Assembly: GCF_026127265.1 (NCBI RefSeq)
Contig: NZ_WWFG01000001.1
Location: 558,001-622,000 of the forward strand
Reading direction: 5' to 3'
From: Nostoc sp. KVJ3
GTDB taxonomy: Bacteria > Cyanobacteriota > Cyanobacteriia > Cyanobacteriales > Nostocaceae
DNA: 64,000 nucleotides
Shown here: positions 33,566 through 42,710 of the stretch, in pieces
Numbering within the stretch: position 1 is the first letter of the stretch
How the letters are laid out: each line of letters opens with the position of its first letter
Notes under the pieces: generated by a model
Databases searched by the model: none
Told to the model about the DNA's origin: nothing
What the model saw: the letters and a program-made list of their open reading frames with translations, nothing else
Program-made: the position numbers and the translations under genes

Positions 33566-36124
33566 TCACATAATATTTAATGGGTCTACATCAATAGTTA
33601 AGCTAACAGAGGGCGGACAAAGCGATCGCACTTCTTCCCAATCTGGCAATTGTGGCAAGGCATCGGGGGCAAATTTAATCAGTATTTGCCAACGATAACG
33701 ATTAGCTACCCGTAAAATACTCGCTGGTGCTGGCCCTAATATCTCGAATTCTTCTTCTGTACTCAAGGTTGTGGCAATGATTTGGGCGGTATTTTGCACT
33801 TGAATGGGATCGAGACTACTTAAGCGCAACAAAATTAACCGCCCATAAGGGGGATAATTGAGGGCTTGGCGTTGTTCTAGTTCAGCTTGGGAGAAAGAGT
33901 GATAATCGTGCGATCGCACCGCCGCAATTACCTGATGCTCTGTAGTATAAGTTTGTACAATTACTCTACCCGGATCTTCGCCTCTCCCGGCACGCCCAGC
34001 GACTTGAGTCAAGGTTTGAAATGCCCGTTCACTGGCGCGATAATCTGATAAATTTAGCAATCCATCGGCGGCGACAACGCCCACAAGTGTTACCTGTGGT
34101 AAATCCAAACCTTTGGTAAGCATTTGCGTACCTACTAATAAATCTGCTTCACCGTTGGCAAACTGGGTGAGTAGAGTCCGGTGTGAGCCTTTATTACGGG
34201 TGGTATCGCTATCAAAACGAATCAAGCGTAACTCTGGAAATTGTCGCGCTAATTCTTGCGTAACTCGCTGAGTGCCACTACCGAAAAATTTTAGGTAAGG
34301 TGAACTACAATCGGGGCAGAATTTAGGGTGCGATCGCGCATAATTACAATAATGACAGCGCAATAATTCCGGCGCTTTTTCTTCGGTGTGGTGGTACGCT
34401 AACGAAACATCACAGTGCGGACATTCCAACACATATCCACAACTGCGACATGAGACAAAAGTACTGTGTCCCCGACGATGGATAAATAAAATTCCCTGTT
34501 GTTTTCTCTGTTGCAACTGTTGCAAAGCTTCTTGCAGCGATCTACTAAATATAGATCGATTTCCCTGCTGCAACTCTTGCCGCATATCGACTATTTCCAC
34601 GGGCGGTAAAGGGCGGGAATTGATGCGTTCGGGCAAACTTAAGTAATGTGAAGAGTTAGGAGTTATGAATTCTTCCCCTGCCCCCTGCCCCCTGCCCCCT
34701 GCCCCCTGCATTCCGACGCTTACCCAACTCTCTAAGGAAGGGGTGGCAGAACCTAACAATAAAGGGCAATTTTCTAATTCGGCTCGCCACTGGGCGACGG
34801 TGCGGGCGTGGTAGGTGGGTATGGGTGAGTCTTGCTTAAAGCTGCTGTCGTGTTCTTCGTCTAAAATAATTAAACCTAAGTTGGGTAAAGGGGCGAAAAC
34901 GGCGCTGCGAGTCCCAATGACAACTTGTGGTTCTCCTGTAAGCATTTGTCGCCAAGTGTCGTAACGTTCACCGTCGGAGAGGGCGCTGTGATAAACGCTG
35001 ACTTTATTGCCAAAACGAGCGCGAAAACGATCGGTTAGCTGGGGTGTAAGGCCAATTTCGGGGACTAAGACAAGGGCGGATTTACCTTGATTCAAGAGAG
35101 GTGCGATCGCTTGCAAATATACTTCGGTTTTTCCTGAGCCTGTCACCCCATGCAATAAAACTTGAGCAAATCCATCTAGTGTCTGGATTGTTTCTAAGGC
35201 GCTGGCTTGGGCAGTAGTTAAAGATTTAGCCCCATCACCTGCTAATGCTGGGCCTTGTTCGGTTCGCAATACTTCCCGTTCTTCAATGACGATGTAACCC
35301 TTTTGTGTCAAGGTTTTGAGGATAGAAGAACTAGCATTGCAAATTTGCAGTAATTCATTTTGCCACAACTCCCCATTGTGCCGTCGCAGCACTTCTAAAA
35401 TCTCTCTTTGGCGGGTAGTTAAGTCGCTATCGATTGTACCTGTGAGCGTGACTGCTTTTTGCAGCTTTGGTTTAGTTAGTCGCGGCGGTTCTAAGTAGCT
35501 TTCTACTAAACCAAATCGTAGCAACTCCCTAATTCCCCGATAAGCAGATTTGACTTTTTGTTGGAGGTAGGCGAAACTATAATTCCCCGCAGGTTGCCTT
35601 TGCAAAAGTTCCCAAACTTGCCGCGCGGTTGGAGTCAAAAAAGCTGAAGGATTAGGAGATGCCAGTAAATAACTACTCCCTGCTGGTTTCCCTCCTCTAA
35701 CCAGGCGAATACGACGCTGCGATCGCCCCAACAACCCTGGTGGGAGAGCAACCCGGATTACTTGAATTAGAGGCGTATAGTAATATGCAGCAACTCGATT
35801 GAGTAATTCCCAATAAGCACTGGGGAAAAACCCAACGCTGACTATATCTTCTACTTCTCGGATTTTTTCTGGTGCTAAATCGATATTTGGTTGTGCCAGT
35901 AACCGAATTGCGATCGCTCCTAATTGTTGTGCCCCAAATGGCACGCTCAAAATATCCCCTGGTTTTATTTCTAACTGGGCTGGCAATCGATAAGTAAATA
36001 ATCCTGTACTTCCTGGACAGTCTACCAGAACTTCAACCCACCTATTAAGAGTTGCATCTGAATGGTATGATTCACTAGCTTGGGCCACCACTAAAGGAGA
36101 TAAATTTATGTCATTAATATACAT
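33566..36124 (-). CDS. priA: Primosomal protein N' (replication restart helicase PriA)
   Basis: 852 residues. 3'-DNA-binding N-terminal domain (about 30-130), winged helix, then an SF2 helicase: Walker A GVTGSGKTE near 331, DEEH near 421, GSATPSLESW near 450. The zinc-binding region is at about 558-610 (CRSCGYVLECPHCDVSL, CHYCNY, CPDC), and the second RecA lobe contains VAGRAGRGEDPGRV. PriA reloads the replicative helicase at stalled forks. I chose the ATG at 36124 (MYINDINLS); the frame extends to GTG 36154. Between the helicase motifs, about 20-25 extra residues (GMQGAGGRGQGAGEEF) are encoded by a heptamer repeat tract. Confidence 0.93.
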   Translation of the reverse strand: MYINDINLSPLVVAQASESYHSDATLNRWVEVLVDCPGSTGLFTYRLPAQLEIKPGDILSVPFGAQQLGAIAIRLLAQPNIDLAPEKIREVEDIVSVGFFPSAYWELLNRVAAYYYTPLIQVIRVALPPGLLGRSQRRIRLVRGGKPAGSSYLLASPNPSAFLTPTARQVWELLQRQPAGNYSFAYLQQKVKSAYRGIRELLRFGLVESYLEPPRLTKPKLQKAVTLTGTIDSDLTTRQREILEVLRRHNGELWQNELLQICNASSSILKTLTQKGYIVIEEREVLRTEQGPALAGDGAKSLTTAQASALETIQTLDGFAQVLLHGVTGSGKTEVYLQAIAPLLNQGKSALVLVPEIGLTPQLTDRFRARFGNKVSVYHSALSDGERYDTWRQMLTGEPQVVIGTRSAVFAPLPNLGLIILDEEHDSSFKQDSPIPTYHARTVAQWRAELENCPLLLGSATPSLESWVSVGMQGAGGRGQGAGEEFITPNSSHYLSLPERINSRPLPPVEIVDMRQELQQGNRSIFSRSLQEALQQLQQRKQQGILFIHRRGHSTFVSCRSCGYVLECPHCDVSLAYHHTEEKAPELLRCHYCNYARSHPKFCPDCSSPYLKFFGSGTQRVTQELARQFPELRLIRFDSDTTRNKGSHRTLLTQFANGEADLLVGTQMLTKGLDLPQVTLVGVVAADGLLNLSDYRASERAFQTLTQVAGRAGRGEDPGRVIVQTYTTEHQVIAAVRSHDYHSFSQAELEQRQALNYPPYGRLILLRLSSLDPIQVQNTAQIIATTLSTEEEFEILGPAPASILRVANRYRWQILIKFAPDALPQLPDWEEVRSLCPPSVSLTIDVDPLNIM
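34675..34709. repeat. Heptanucleotide repeat (CCCCTGC x5) inside priA
   Basis: Five perfect CCCCTGC units, followed on the low-coordinate side by the kind of AGTTAGGAGTTATGAATT sequence that is otherwise found in spacers. The whole tract stays in frame within the helicase gene. Confidence 0.95.
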
Positions 36125-36926
36125 AGTTACTGACTTTATAGTTAGATGTTTCACTCACATAGTTTGTCAAAATTAACTTAGCTAAATAAAGTTTAATTTC
36201 CCGCTTTCTTCATCTTAAATAGTACTTTTAAATACTGTTATTATTCATAATACTTGATAAGTTTCCTCTTATGTAATCTACTAGACAAATTCGTATCAAC
36301 TATAAATGCAATAAATATTTGGTACCCACTATACAAATAAAAGTATGTCGGCTCTTGCTGCAACAGTTGCTCTATCTACTAAATAGGGAGTAGCCTTTTT
36401 CCGCCTATCGATAGATATTCAACTCTTTCAGTATATGAGATGCTTTTATACAAATAAGATCGTACTGAAGTTAGGCTGCCATCATTGTAATTTGTATTAA
36501 CTGGGTAATTTGAAGTCAGGAATGCATGACCCAATCACTAGGTTTTGAATTTATCCAGTGACTTCCAATACCTAAACATGAGAAATATATATTTATAAAT
36601 ATATATGAAAGTTTAAGAAATTTGGATGTTTAGCCAATTTTTATGTTTGTTCAGGTTGAGAAAGTTTGAGGGGGTTTGACATATTTGGTAATTAAGAAAA
36701 AAATGAAGAATATAATCTGTTGGAAGCCTGAAAAAAAAGTTTTGTTGGGTGCAAAGGTCAGTTTCGTTATAGGTTGTATCTAACTATAACCTGTAGGTTG
36801 TAAGTAGATACAGATTTTTATTCCTGAATAAAAATTAGCATAAGCTTGTATTTCGCTATGTAAACCGGGTGCATTCGTCCATTAGGGAAAACTACCAAGC
36901 CTCAAACGAGTAGCTGTAACTAAATT
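36125..36926. other. Long regulatory spacer upstream of the sigma factor gene
   Basis: 800 bases without a gene. It contains a 22 bp perfect AT palindrome (36585-36606) and an imperfect hairpin GTATCTA...TAGATAC (about 36775-36811), about 150 bases upstream of the sigma gene. A long regulated leader is usual for group 2 sigma factors. Confidence 0.45.
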
Positions 36927-38099
36927 ATGTACCAAACAAAACAACAATCCCTAAAGGAAACTATGAATATTGTTGAATTGGGAAAAATGGAAATACTAGA
37001 GAATGCTGCTGATATTGAAGAACCATCACTCGATAGTTTACATGCAGTGGCAGATGAAGAAACTCCAATTTTAGTAGAAAATCTGGAATCAGATGAACGC
37101 GACGGGGATGACATGGCTGCGGCCCGTCCTTCGGGATACAATAAAACCGAGCATGATGATGCTGTCGGCGCGTTTTTTAAAGAAATGGCGCGTTATCCGC
37201 TTCTCAAAGCTGATGAAGAGGTAGAGTTAGCGCGGCGAGTTAGGTTTCTGGAGGAAATTAGAGAATTACAAGCTGCTTTAAACTTAAAATTGGGACACGA
37301 ACCTAGCAAATTAGAAGTAGCTTCCGAGCTAGAAATGACCGAAAAGCAACTAGAAAGTCGCTTATATCAAGGTAGAGTAGCAAAACGCAAAATGATTCGC
37401 TCTAACTTGAGATTGGTAGTTTCTATTGCCAAGCGATATCTAAATCGGGGAGTGCCTTTTCTGGATTTAATTCAGGAAGGAGCAATGGGTTTAAATCGCG
37501 CTACAGAAAAGTTTGACCCAGATAAGGGATATAAGTTTTCTACCTACGCCTATTGGTGGATTAGACAAGCTATCACCAGGGCTATAGCTAATGATGCACG
37601 GACAATTCGGCTACCTATTCATATTGTTGAAAAGCTTAACAAGCTGAAAAAAGCCCAACGGGAACTCAAACAAAAACTCTGTCGTAATCCTACTGAAGGT
37701 GAAATGGCAGAAACTTTGGAAATTAGTGTCCAACAACTACGCCAGTTACAACAACTACGCCGTCAAGCACTTTCTCTAAACCACCGCGTCGGTAAAGAAG
37801 AAGACACGGAATTGATGGATTTGCTAGAAGATGAAGATAACCTGTCTCCAGAAGCAAAAATGAATGAAAACATGATGCGTCAGGAGATTTGGGAAGTCTT
37901 GGGTGACGTGTTAACTCCACGCGAAAAAGATGTGATTTCTCTACGCTATGGTTTGACAACCAGTGAACCCTGTACTTTAGAAGAAGTCGGGAATATGTTC
38001 AATCTTTCCCGTGAGCGAGTGCGTCAAATTCAAAGCAAAGCCATGCGGAAATTGCGCCGTCCCCACATAGCCAAACGCTTAAAAGGTTGGTTAATCTAG
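36927..38099 (+). CDS. Group 2 RNA polymerase sigma factor (RpoD/SigA-related)
   Basis: 390 residues. Region 1.2 (DDAVGAFFKEMARYPLLKADEEVELARR), region 2 (NLRLVVSIAKRYLNRGVPFLDLIQEG, KFSTYAYWWIRQAI), region 3 and region 4.2 with its helix-turn-helix (CTLEEVGNMFNLSRERVRQIQ) are all present. The long region 1.1 of the principal sigma is absent, so this is a non-essential group 2 factor of the SigB/SigD/SigE kind; which one is not decided. Two starts compete: ATG 36927, and ATG 36963, which has AAAGGA five bases upstream. These sigmas serve nutrient, light and nitrogen responses. Confidence 0.92.
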   Translation: MYQTKQQSLKETMNIVELGKMEILENAADIEEPSLDSLHAVADEETPILVENLESDERDGDDMAAARPSGYNKTEHDDAVGAFFKEMARYPLLKADEEVELARRVRFLEEIRELQAALNLKLGHEPSKLEVASELEMTEKQLESRLYQGRVAKRKMIRSNLRLVVSIAKRYLNRGVPFLDLIQEGAMGLNRATEKFDPDKGYKFSTYAYWWIRQAITRAIANDARTIRLPIHIVEKLNKLKKAQRELKQKLCRNPTEGEMAETLEISVQQLRQLQQLRRQALSLNHRVGKEEDTELMDLLEDEDNLSPEAKMNENMMRQEIWEVLGDVLTPREKDVISLRYGLTTSEPCTLEEVGNMFNLSRERVRQIQSKAMRKLRRPHIAKRLKGWLI

Positions 38100-38300
38100 T
38101 TACATTATAGTGACAACGCAATGCAAACCGTTTTCTGCAATTGCGGTATCGCTGGCTGAAAATCCAAAAGACCTTGAATTTGCTGTTGACGTGTTCAACG
38201 GCAACTCGGCAACACGCTAAATTACGATTAAACTGCTTCTCTTCCTTGGTCAATTTGCTTTTTCTTGGCTTCTTTCTTTTTACTTTTTCCTTATTGTACT
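38100..38300 (-). pseudogene. C-terminal relic of an IS5-type (DDE_Tnp_4-like) transposase
   Basis: Minus-strand translation gives KRKKPRKSKLTKEEKQFNRN, then VAVEHVNSKFKVFWIFSQRY and RNCRKRFALRC. This is the well-known C-terminal part of IS5-group transposases (VEHVN...RYRNRRKRFGLR). The upstream two thirds and the proper end are missing. It abuts the 3' end of the sigma factor gene. Confidence 0.75.
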
Positions 38301-38389
38301 AGCTACACAGCCCTCAGCTTTTTGAGTGCGATCGCAGAGATTGGATTAACCAACGGTAAATTTAAAAGTTAAGGGACTCATCATATTTT

Positions 38390-38589
38390 ATATCATGTCC
38401 GCCAAATTACTTACGATATGTCATTGCGATCGCAACGAAGTGGAGCGAAGCAATCACCAGGACTCTGCGTTCGCGAAGCGTGTCCGAAGGACTTATGCTT
38501 CACTCCGTACCCTTCTCCTTCGGAGACGCTATTCGCGTTCGGGAACGCCAAGAGCAACGCAATGACAAGTGTTTAACCGGACATGATAT
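38390..38589. repeat. Palindromic element, ends ATATCATGTCCG
   Basis: ATATCATGTCCG (38390-38401) and its exact reverse complement (38578-38589) bound a 200 bp element. GTCATTGCG and CGCAATGAC form a second pair inside. The interior is a string of small palindromes (for example GTTCGCGAAGC), non-coding. Confidence 0.75.
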
Positions 38590-38625
38590 TACTGCCGGAA
38601 TATCTGAACCATCAATAAAATCTTT

Positions 38626-38717
38626 AGACATAGGAGTGAAAAAGAATTTAGAGACGTAGCAGTGCTACGTCTCTACAAGGGTTCTGCATAACGTATATTT
38701 AATTTCTGGAGATGTCT
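38626..38717. repeat. Second copy of the AGACATCTCC / GTAGAGACG element
   Basis: It shares the right half with 30913-31005 (GGGTT, then ATAACGTATATTTAATTT and GGAGATGTCT). The core is TAGAGACGTAGC-AGTGCTACGTCTCTA, a perfect hairpin in place of the other copy's core. Confidence 0.7.
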
Positions 38718-38766
38718 TTTACACAATAAAACTTTTGAGCTTAACCCTGTTTTCTGTTCCAATGAT

Positions 38767-38896
38767 GATACTGTTGGCGAATGTAATACATTTTCGTATT
38801 ATTAAGTATTACGCAAGCTCAAACCTTCAATCTGTAGTTGCGGCTTTGAGTTGTAACACTTTTGTTTATGCGTTTGTAACACTTTCGCCAACAGTA
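38767..38896. repeat. 130 bp element, ends TACTGTTGGCGAA, 9 bp flanking repeat
   Basis: TACTGTTGGCGAA occurs inverted at both ends, and TCCAATGAT is repeated directly outside (38758-38766, 38897-38905). The interior holds two AGTGTTACAA motifs on the minus strand. It lies 11 bases from the stop codon of the gene at 38908. Confidence 0.65.
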
Positions 38897-38907
38897 TCCA
38901 ATGATTA

Positions 38908-39990
38908 TCATACCCCTAACCTGACTGCCAGATACTGGTTGTAGCGCCTCATAGCTTCCATGCGAAGCGCACCTCCTATAGCCAGTTCCAATCCTGCTTC
39001 TGGTTGTACTTCAACGATAGGAACGATTGCATTATTCAGCCAGCCTGAACCATGTATCTCATCTACTTCTATATGGTCGTAAAAATATTCGCATTTTACC
39101 CGTGCATCCGAATATAGGCGTTCTAAACCAGCAACAACTGCACGATTGCGATTTGGGTCAAAAATTTCCGGCATCCCTAAACTTCCAATTCCCTTAAAAT
39201 AGTGTTTCCGGTTCAAAGCGAAGCAAAAGTACAGGTTATGACCTGCGTAGGGTCGCCAGTCTTCCCAAATGGGGAGTGTTGGTTGCTGTAGACCAAGGGA
39301 AGCAAGCATCTGCGTGAACTGCCTAGTGTGTGCCTTCTCTGCTACTCCATGACCACACTCATCCCACATATTACGAACGATTTCAGCTTTCACTGTCTCT
39401 GAAAAGTGGAGTTGTGCTAAAGCTAAGGCATCGCAAAAACGATAGTTTAAAGTCGCATCTGAGAGTATAAATATATTGAATTGCTCAATAGAAGCTTGGC
39501 TTTTTAAAAAGTTTAATAAGCATTGATCGATATCTGATTCTGTGTGTGCCTGTTCAAGAAACCAATCACGAAGTAATTTTGGGTGTTTTGCTTCAGATGG
39601 AGATGGCAATTGTTTTTGAATGCGTGGCAGTTCATAATTAAGCCATGCATTTTCAATTTGATTACGAATTGTTAATAACCAGGGGCTATGTTCGTGTATA
39701 CAAATTGGTGATAGAGGGTGGCTAATACTTACTTCGTAGATAGCATAAAGAGTTTTATGAATTTCCAAAAGTGCTACAGATTCTTCATCAGTAAATGCTG
39801 AATGCAGCATTATTGACAAATCTCGCTGTAAGGTGTTATGGATTGTCTCAGCTTCTGGAAGCATCAGGTGAGCATTAGAAAGAAGATAGACAATTTGTTG
39901 TGATAATGTCTGTGCCTTCTCTGGAGATTGAGGAGTTATAAAAGAAGGTTTTAAGTTAACTGCTCGGTCACTTGATGAATTTAATAGCAT
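38908..39990 (-). CDS. Haem-oxygenase-fold diiron oxidase (iron-containing redox enzyme family)
   Basis: 360 residues. The C-terminal ~230 residues are an HDO-type helical bundle with candidate metal ligands in SIEQFNIFILSDATLNYRF, the core NMWDECGHGVAEKAHTRQF, and YFYDHIEVDEIHGSGW. Related enzymes (UndA, BesC, SznF types) use a labile diiron centre to cleave or oxidise amino acid- or fatty acid-derived substrates. The N-terminal ~130 residues are helical and unassigned. It stands alone between mobile elements and the NACHT gene, so no pathway can be proposed. The ATG at 39990 is the only sensible start. Confidence 0.8.
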   Translation of the reverse strand: MLLNSSSDRAVNLKPSFITPQSPEKAQTLSQQIVYLLSNAHLMLPEAETIHNTLQRDLSIMLHSAFTDEESVALLEIHKTLYAIYEVSISHPLSPICIHEHSPWLLTIRNQIENAWLNYELPRIQKQLPSPSEAKHPKLLRDWFLEQAHTESDIDQCLLNFLKSQASIEQFNIFILSDATLNYRFCDALALAQLHFSETVKAEIVRNMWDECGHGVAEKAHTRQFTQMLASLGLQQPTLPIWEDWRPYAGHNLYFCFALNRKHYFKGIGSLGMPEIFDPNRNRAVVAGLERLYSDARVKCEYFYDHIEVDEIHGSGWLNNAIVPIVEVQPEAGLELAIGGALRMEAMRRYNQYLAVRLGV

Positions 39991-40092
39991 TTAGGTTAGA
40001 TAATTTTCTTCAGTTTAATATCAATTAAGGAAGATTTTTCAATAAACTAAATATGTAAAACCTCATTCAGATTATCAAAAAATAGACGAATT

Positions 40093-42504
40093 TTATATAA
40101 GTTTGGGCAAGAATAATGTTTCCAGAATTTCATCTCGCACTTGAATACTAACAAGGCAATCTGTTTGAAGCAGACAGTCTATTAATAGCCTATTGGCATA
40201 ATAATAATCTTTAAGGCTTTCTTGGTCTTCTTCATTAAAATCTTTAAAACTAACTCCTAACATCTGATCGGCTAATAGTTTTTTACTTGCGACTTCTCTA
40301 ACTTTATCTGCACCGTGCTTTAATCTCTCTTCATTTTCTTGCATAGTATTATTTATTTCAAAAAAATCACTCATTATCTTCTCTAGTTCTTTTCGATTAT
40401 CTTGCCGTATTTTTTGGGATTGGATACCATAATTAACAGCAATTTTCATGATTTCATCAGCAGAAGTTGCATTAATTACTTTTACGCTTGTTTCCTCAGC
40501 CATGTCGTCATATTTTTTGGCATGAATAATCCCTTCTTCCAAGCTATTAATATCCTTAAGTATACGAGTAAAACAATTACCGCAAGTCAAGTACTTTGTT
40601 CGTGGTTCCAACAAAAAACAAAGCTGTCTATCTGGATCGATATCATAATCAATGTCATAATAAAATGCACGAATAGCAGCATAAAATTTCCTTGCTTCCA
40701 GATTATCTTTTATCTGAAATGGGTGCAGTAGCGATTGAGACTTTTTATTTACAAGCTTCAGATATTTCTGTAGATTATCTTTACCCTCTAAAATTTGATC
40801 GGCTTTCTCCTTCATCAATCTAAAAAAGTTGCTAGCATCTAGTAATATCTCTGCTACTAGGAGAAAAATCTCCCTCCATTTGGAGTTTGTTAGATGTTTA
40901 ACTAGCTTTTGTAATTCCTCTTGATCTTTTTGTAGTTTTTGATTAATTATTAATTTCTTATCAACTTGATTATTTAGAAAATTATCATCAGTTTTAAAGT
41001 CTTCATTATGATGTAATTCTTCATCTAAGGTTTGTGGAATTAAACTAACAATTCTTTTGGCAACAAAATACTCATGGAAAGTAAGATGAGAAAATGAATA
41101 AATTCCTTTAGCTCGCTCAATTATAACTCCATGTTGAGCTTCCATAGCTTTCAAAAGCTCTTCAATATCTCCCTGTGAAATACTTGAATCACTATCAGGA
41201 CTTGATATTTTTTCGATATATTTTTTCAGAATGATCTTGACTTCTAATGATGTGAAAAAATACTTCTCTTTTTCAAAAGTACTGTAAGCAATTTGACGGA
41301 GTAAATCTTTTTTGCGTGGAAGCGATAATTTTTCATAAATTTGGTCTCGATGAATTCCACGTTTGGCATCCCATTTTTTTAATAAAACATCTAATCCCTC
41401 ATGGTAACTTTCTGAACGATTATTGGGTAAACTAGCAGATTCTTCAAATACTAAGCATAGAAGAGTTAGTAACAGAGGAGTGACGGCTAATTGATAGACA
41501 CGATTATTTTTCTTTAGACACTTAATAAACTTGTCTGATTTGACTGATTTATTCTTGAACCAATTGCTAGCGAATTCATTTATTTGTTTATCATCAAAAT
41601 CAGCTATCTCTACTTCTGTGAATTTATCAAAAGTATACTCCCATGCCGCGATTCGACAAGCAATGACAAAATGATTGTCAAAATATATCCGAGAAAAACT
41701 TCTAACTTCTTTTAAAGTATGCTCTTGATATTCGGCGTTAACTTCATCTAATCCATCCAGTAAAATCAGAGCAGAACCCTGCTTAAATAATTCGCTCAGT
41801 TCTTCTTCTGTTACGTCACATCCAGAGTACTGCTGCCTAATATATTCAAATAAACTAGGTTGGTCTGGATCTTCAGCAAAATATTTTAGAGGGATAAAAA
41901 TAGGCACAAGATTAGGTTGAAAAATACCCTGATTGCACTGAATTGCTAGATATCTTAAAAAGGTAGTTTTACCAGCCCCCGGCTTTCCTAGTACAATTAA
42001 TTTTTTATATTTTTCAACTGCTTTTACGCCAAGAACTCGCTTTTCTACAACTTTACCCAATCCAAATCTGTCAAAATCTTCATATCCACATTCTTTAAGT
42101 AATTCATCAATTGTTTTACGTCGGAGTGCTGTTAGCTTCTCCAAAATATTCACATCGGTATAGATTTGACTCAACTCAATCGGTTGCGTCATATCTAATA
42201 TACGCATCGTTCCGCATAATTCTTGGGTTAGTTCTTTTACCTGAGTCCGCACCTTTTCAACTAAATCTTGAACTGAAGGTGGTAAATATCCATACACAAT
42301 CTCTTGGTAATCAATTTCTAATGCTTCACAAATGTTGTTAAAGTACTTTTCCCAAATGTTATCGCCGTTAAAAAACTTACTGATAACAGAACGGTTGCAA
42401 CCCAATTGAGCAGCTAGAGACTCTTGCGTGAATTCTCGCTTGGTAAAAGCCTCATGTGCTTGCTGGAGTCCTTTTGGAGATGCTTTCAAAGAGGGTTTTG
42501 CCAT
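40093..42504 (-). CDS. HTH-NACHT NTPase (bacterial NLR-like, candidate antiphage protein)
   Basis: 803 residues. An N-terminal XRE-like helix-turn-helix (about 14-60: FTQESLAAQLGCNRSVISKFFNG) is followed by a NACHT STAND module. That module has Walker A LGKPGAGKTTFLRYLA near 175, Walker B ALILLDGLDEV near 250, a sensor-like region VIACRIAAWEY, and winged-helix parts with FSHLTFHEYFVAKRI near 485. The C-terminal ~300 residues are helical with an RAFYYDIDYDIDPDRQ stretch, as in the NCH2 region of bacterial NACHT proteins. Several bacterial NACHT proteins stop phages. The start at ATG 42504 (MAKPSLKASP) is preferred; the frame extends to 42537. AT-rich codon use hints at transfer. Confidence 0.88.
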   Translation of the reverse strand: MAKPSLKASPKGLQQAHEAFTKREFTQESLAAQLGCNRSVISKFFNGDNIWEKYFNNICEALEIDYQEIVYGYLPPSVQDLVEKVRTQVKELTQELCGTMRILDMTQPIELSQIYTDVNILEKLTALRRKTIDELLKECGYEDFDRFGLGKVVEKRVLGVKAVEKYKKLIVLGKPGAGKTTFLRYLAIQCNQGIFQPNLVPIFIPLKYFAEDPDQPSLFEYIRQQYSGCDVTEEELSELFKQGSALILLDGLDEVNAEYQEHTLKEVRSFSRIYFDNHFVIACRIAAWEYTFDKFTEVEIADFDDKQINEFASNWFKNKSVKSDKFIKCLKKNNRVYQLAVTPLLLTLLCLVFEESASLPNNRSESYHEGLDVLLKKWDAKRGIHRDQIYEKLSLPRKKDLLRQIAYSTFEKEKYFFTSLEVKIILKKYIEKISSPDSDSSISQGDIEELLKAMEAQHGVIIERAKGIYSFSHLTFHEYFVAKRIVSLIPQTLDEELHHNEDFKTDDNFLNNQVDKKLIINQKLQKDQEELQKLVKHLTNSKWREIFLLVAEILLDASNFFRLMKEKADQILEGKDNLQKYLKLVNKKSQSLLHPFQIKDNLEARKFYAAIRAFYYDIDYDIDPDRQLCFLLEPRTKYLTCGNCFTRILKDINSLEEGIIHAKKYDDMAEETSVKVINATSADEIMKIAVNYGIQSQKIRQDNRKELEKIMSDFFEINNTMQENEERLKHGADKVREVASKKLLADQMLGVSFKDFNEEDQESLKDYYYANRLLIDCLLQTDCLVSIQVRDEILETLFLPKLI

Positions 42505-42624
42505 TGCTGTTACAGTTCGGGCGATACATTCTAGCAATTATAGCCTAAATAAAACAACATGGTAGTTTATTTAGGAGCTTAAAATCAAAATAAGCAGACA
42601 ATTGCTCATAATAAGTAAACATAC

Positions 42625-42653
42625 TTGCTAAATAAATAATAGTCGGTTATTAT
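42625..42653 (+). promoter_or_regulatory. Predicted sigma-70-type promoter of the gene at 42704
   Basis: -35 TTGCTA (42625-42630), 17 bp spacer, -10 TATTAT (42648-42653). Transcription would start near 42660, just before the start-codon hairpin. Confidence 0.5.
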
Positions 42654-42672
42654 ACGTATAAGCAAAAAGGGC

Positions 42673-42710
42673 GAGTCATAGTCGCTCTGGCAGGAGTAGA
42701 CCTATGACTC
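42673..42710 (+). promoter_or_regulatory. Hairpin enclosing the ribosome binding site and start codon of the gene at 42704
   Basis: GAGTCATAG (42673-42681) is perfectly complementary to CTATGACTC (42702-42710). The start ATG (42704-42706) sits in the second arm and the GGAG ribosome binding site (42693-42696) in the 20-base loop. It could control translation; untested. Confidence 0.6.

Noticed and set aside
38767..38896. End of a Tn7-like or CRISPR-associated transposon
   Set aside because: The two TTACAA-type repeats recall such ends, but there are too few repeats, the element is only 130 bp, and no tns or cas gene is in the window.
38735..38944. 69-codon plus-strand frame
   Set aside because: It runs through a palindromic element and into the end of the opposite gene; the translation is not protein-like.
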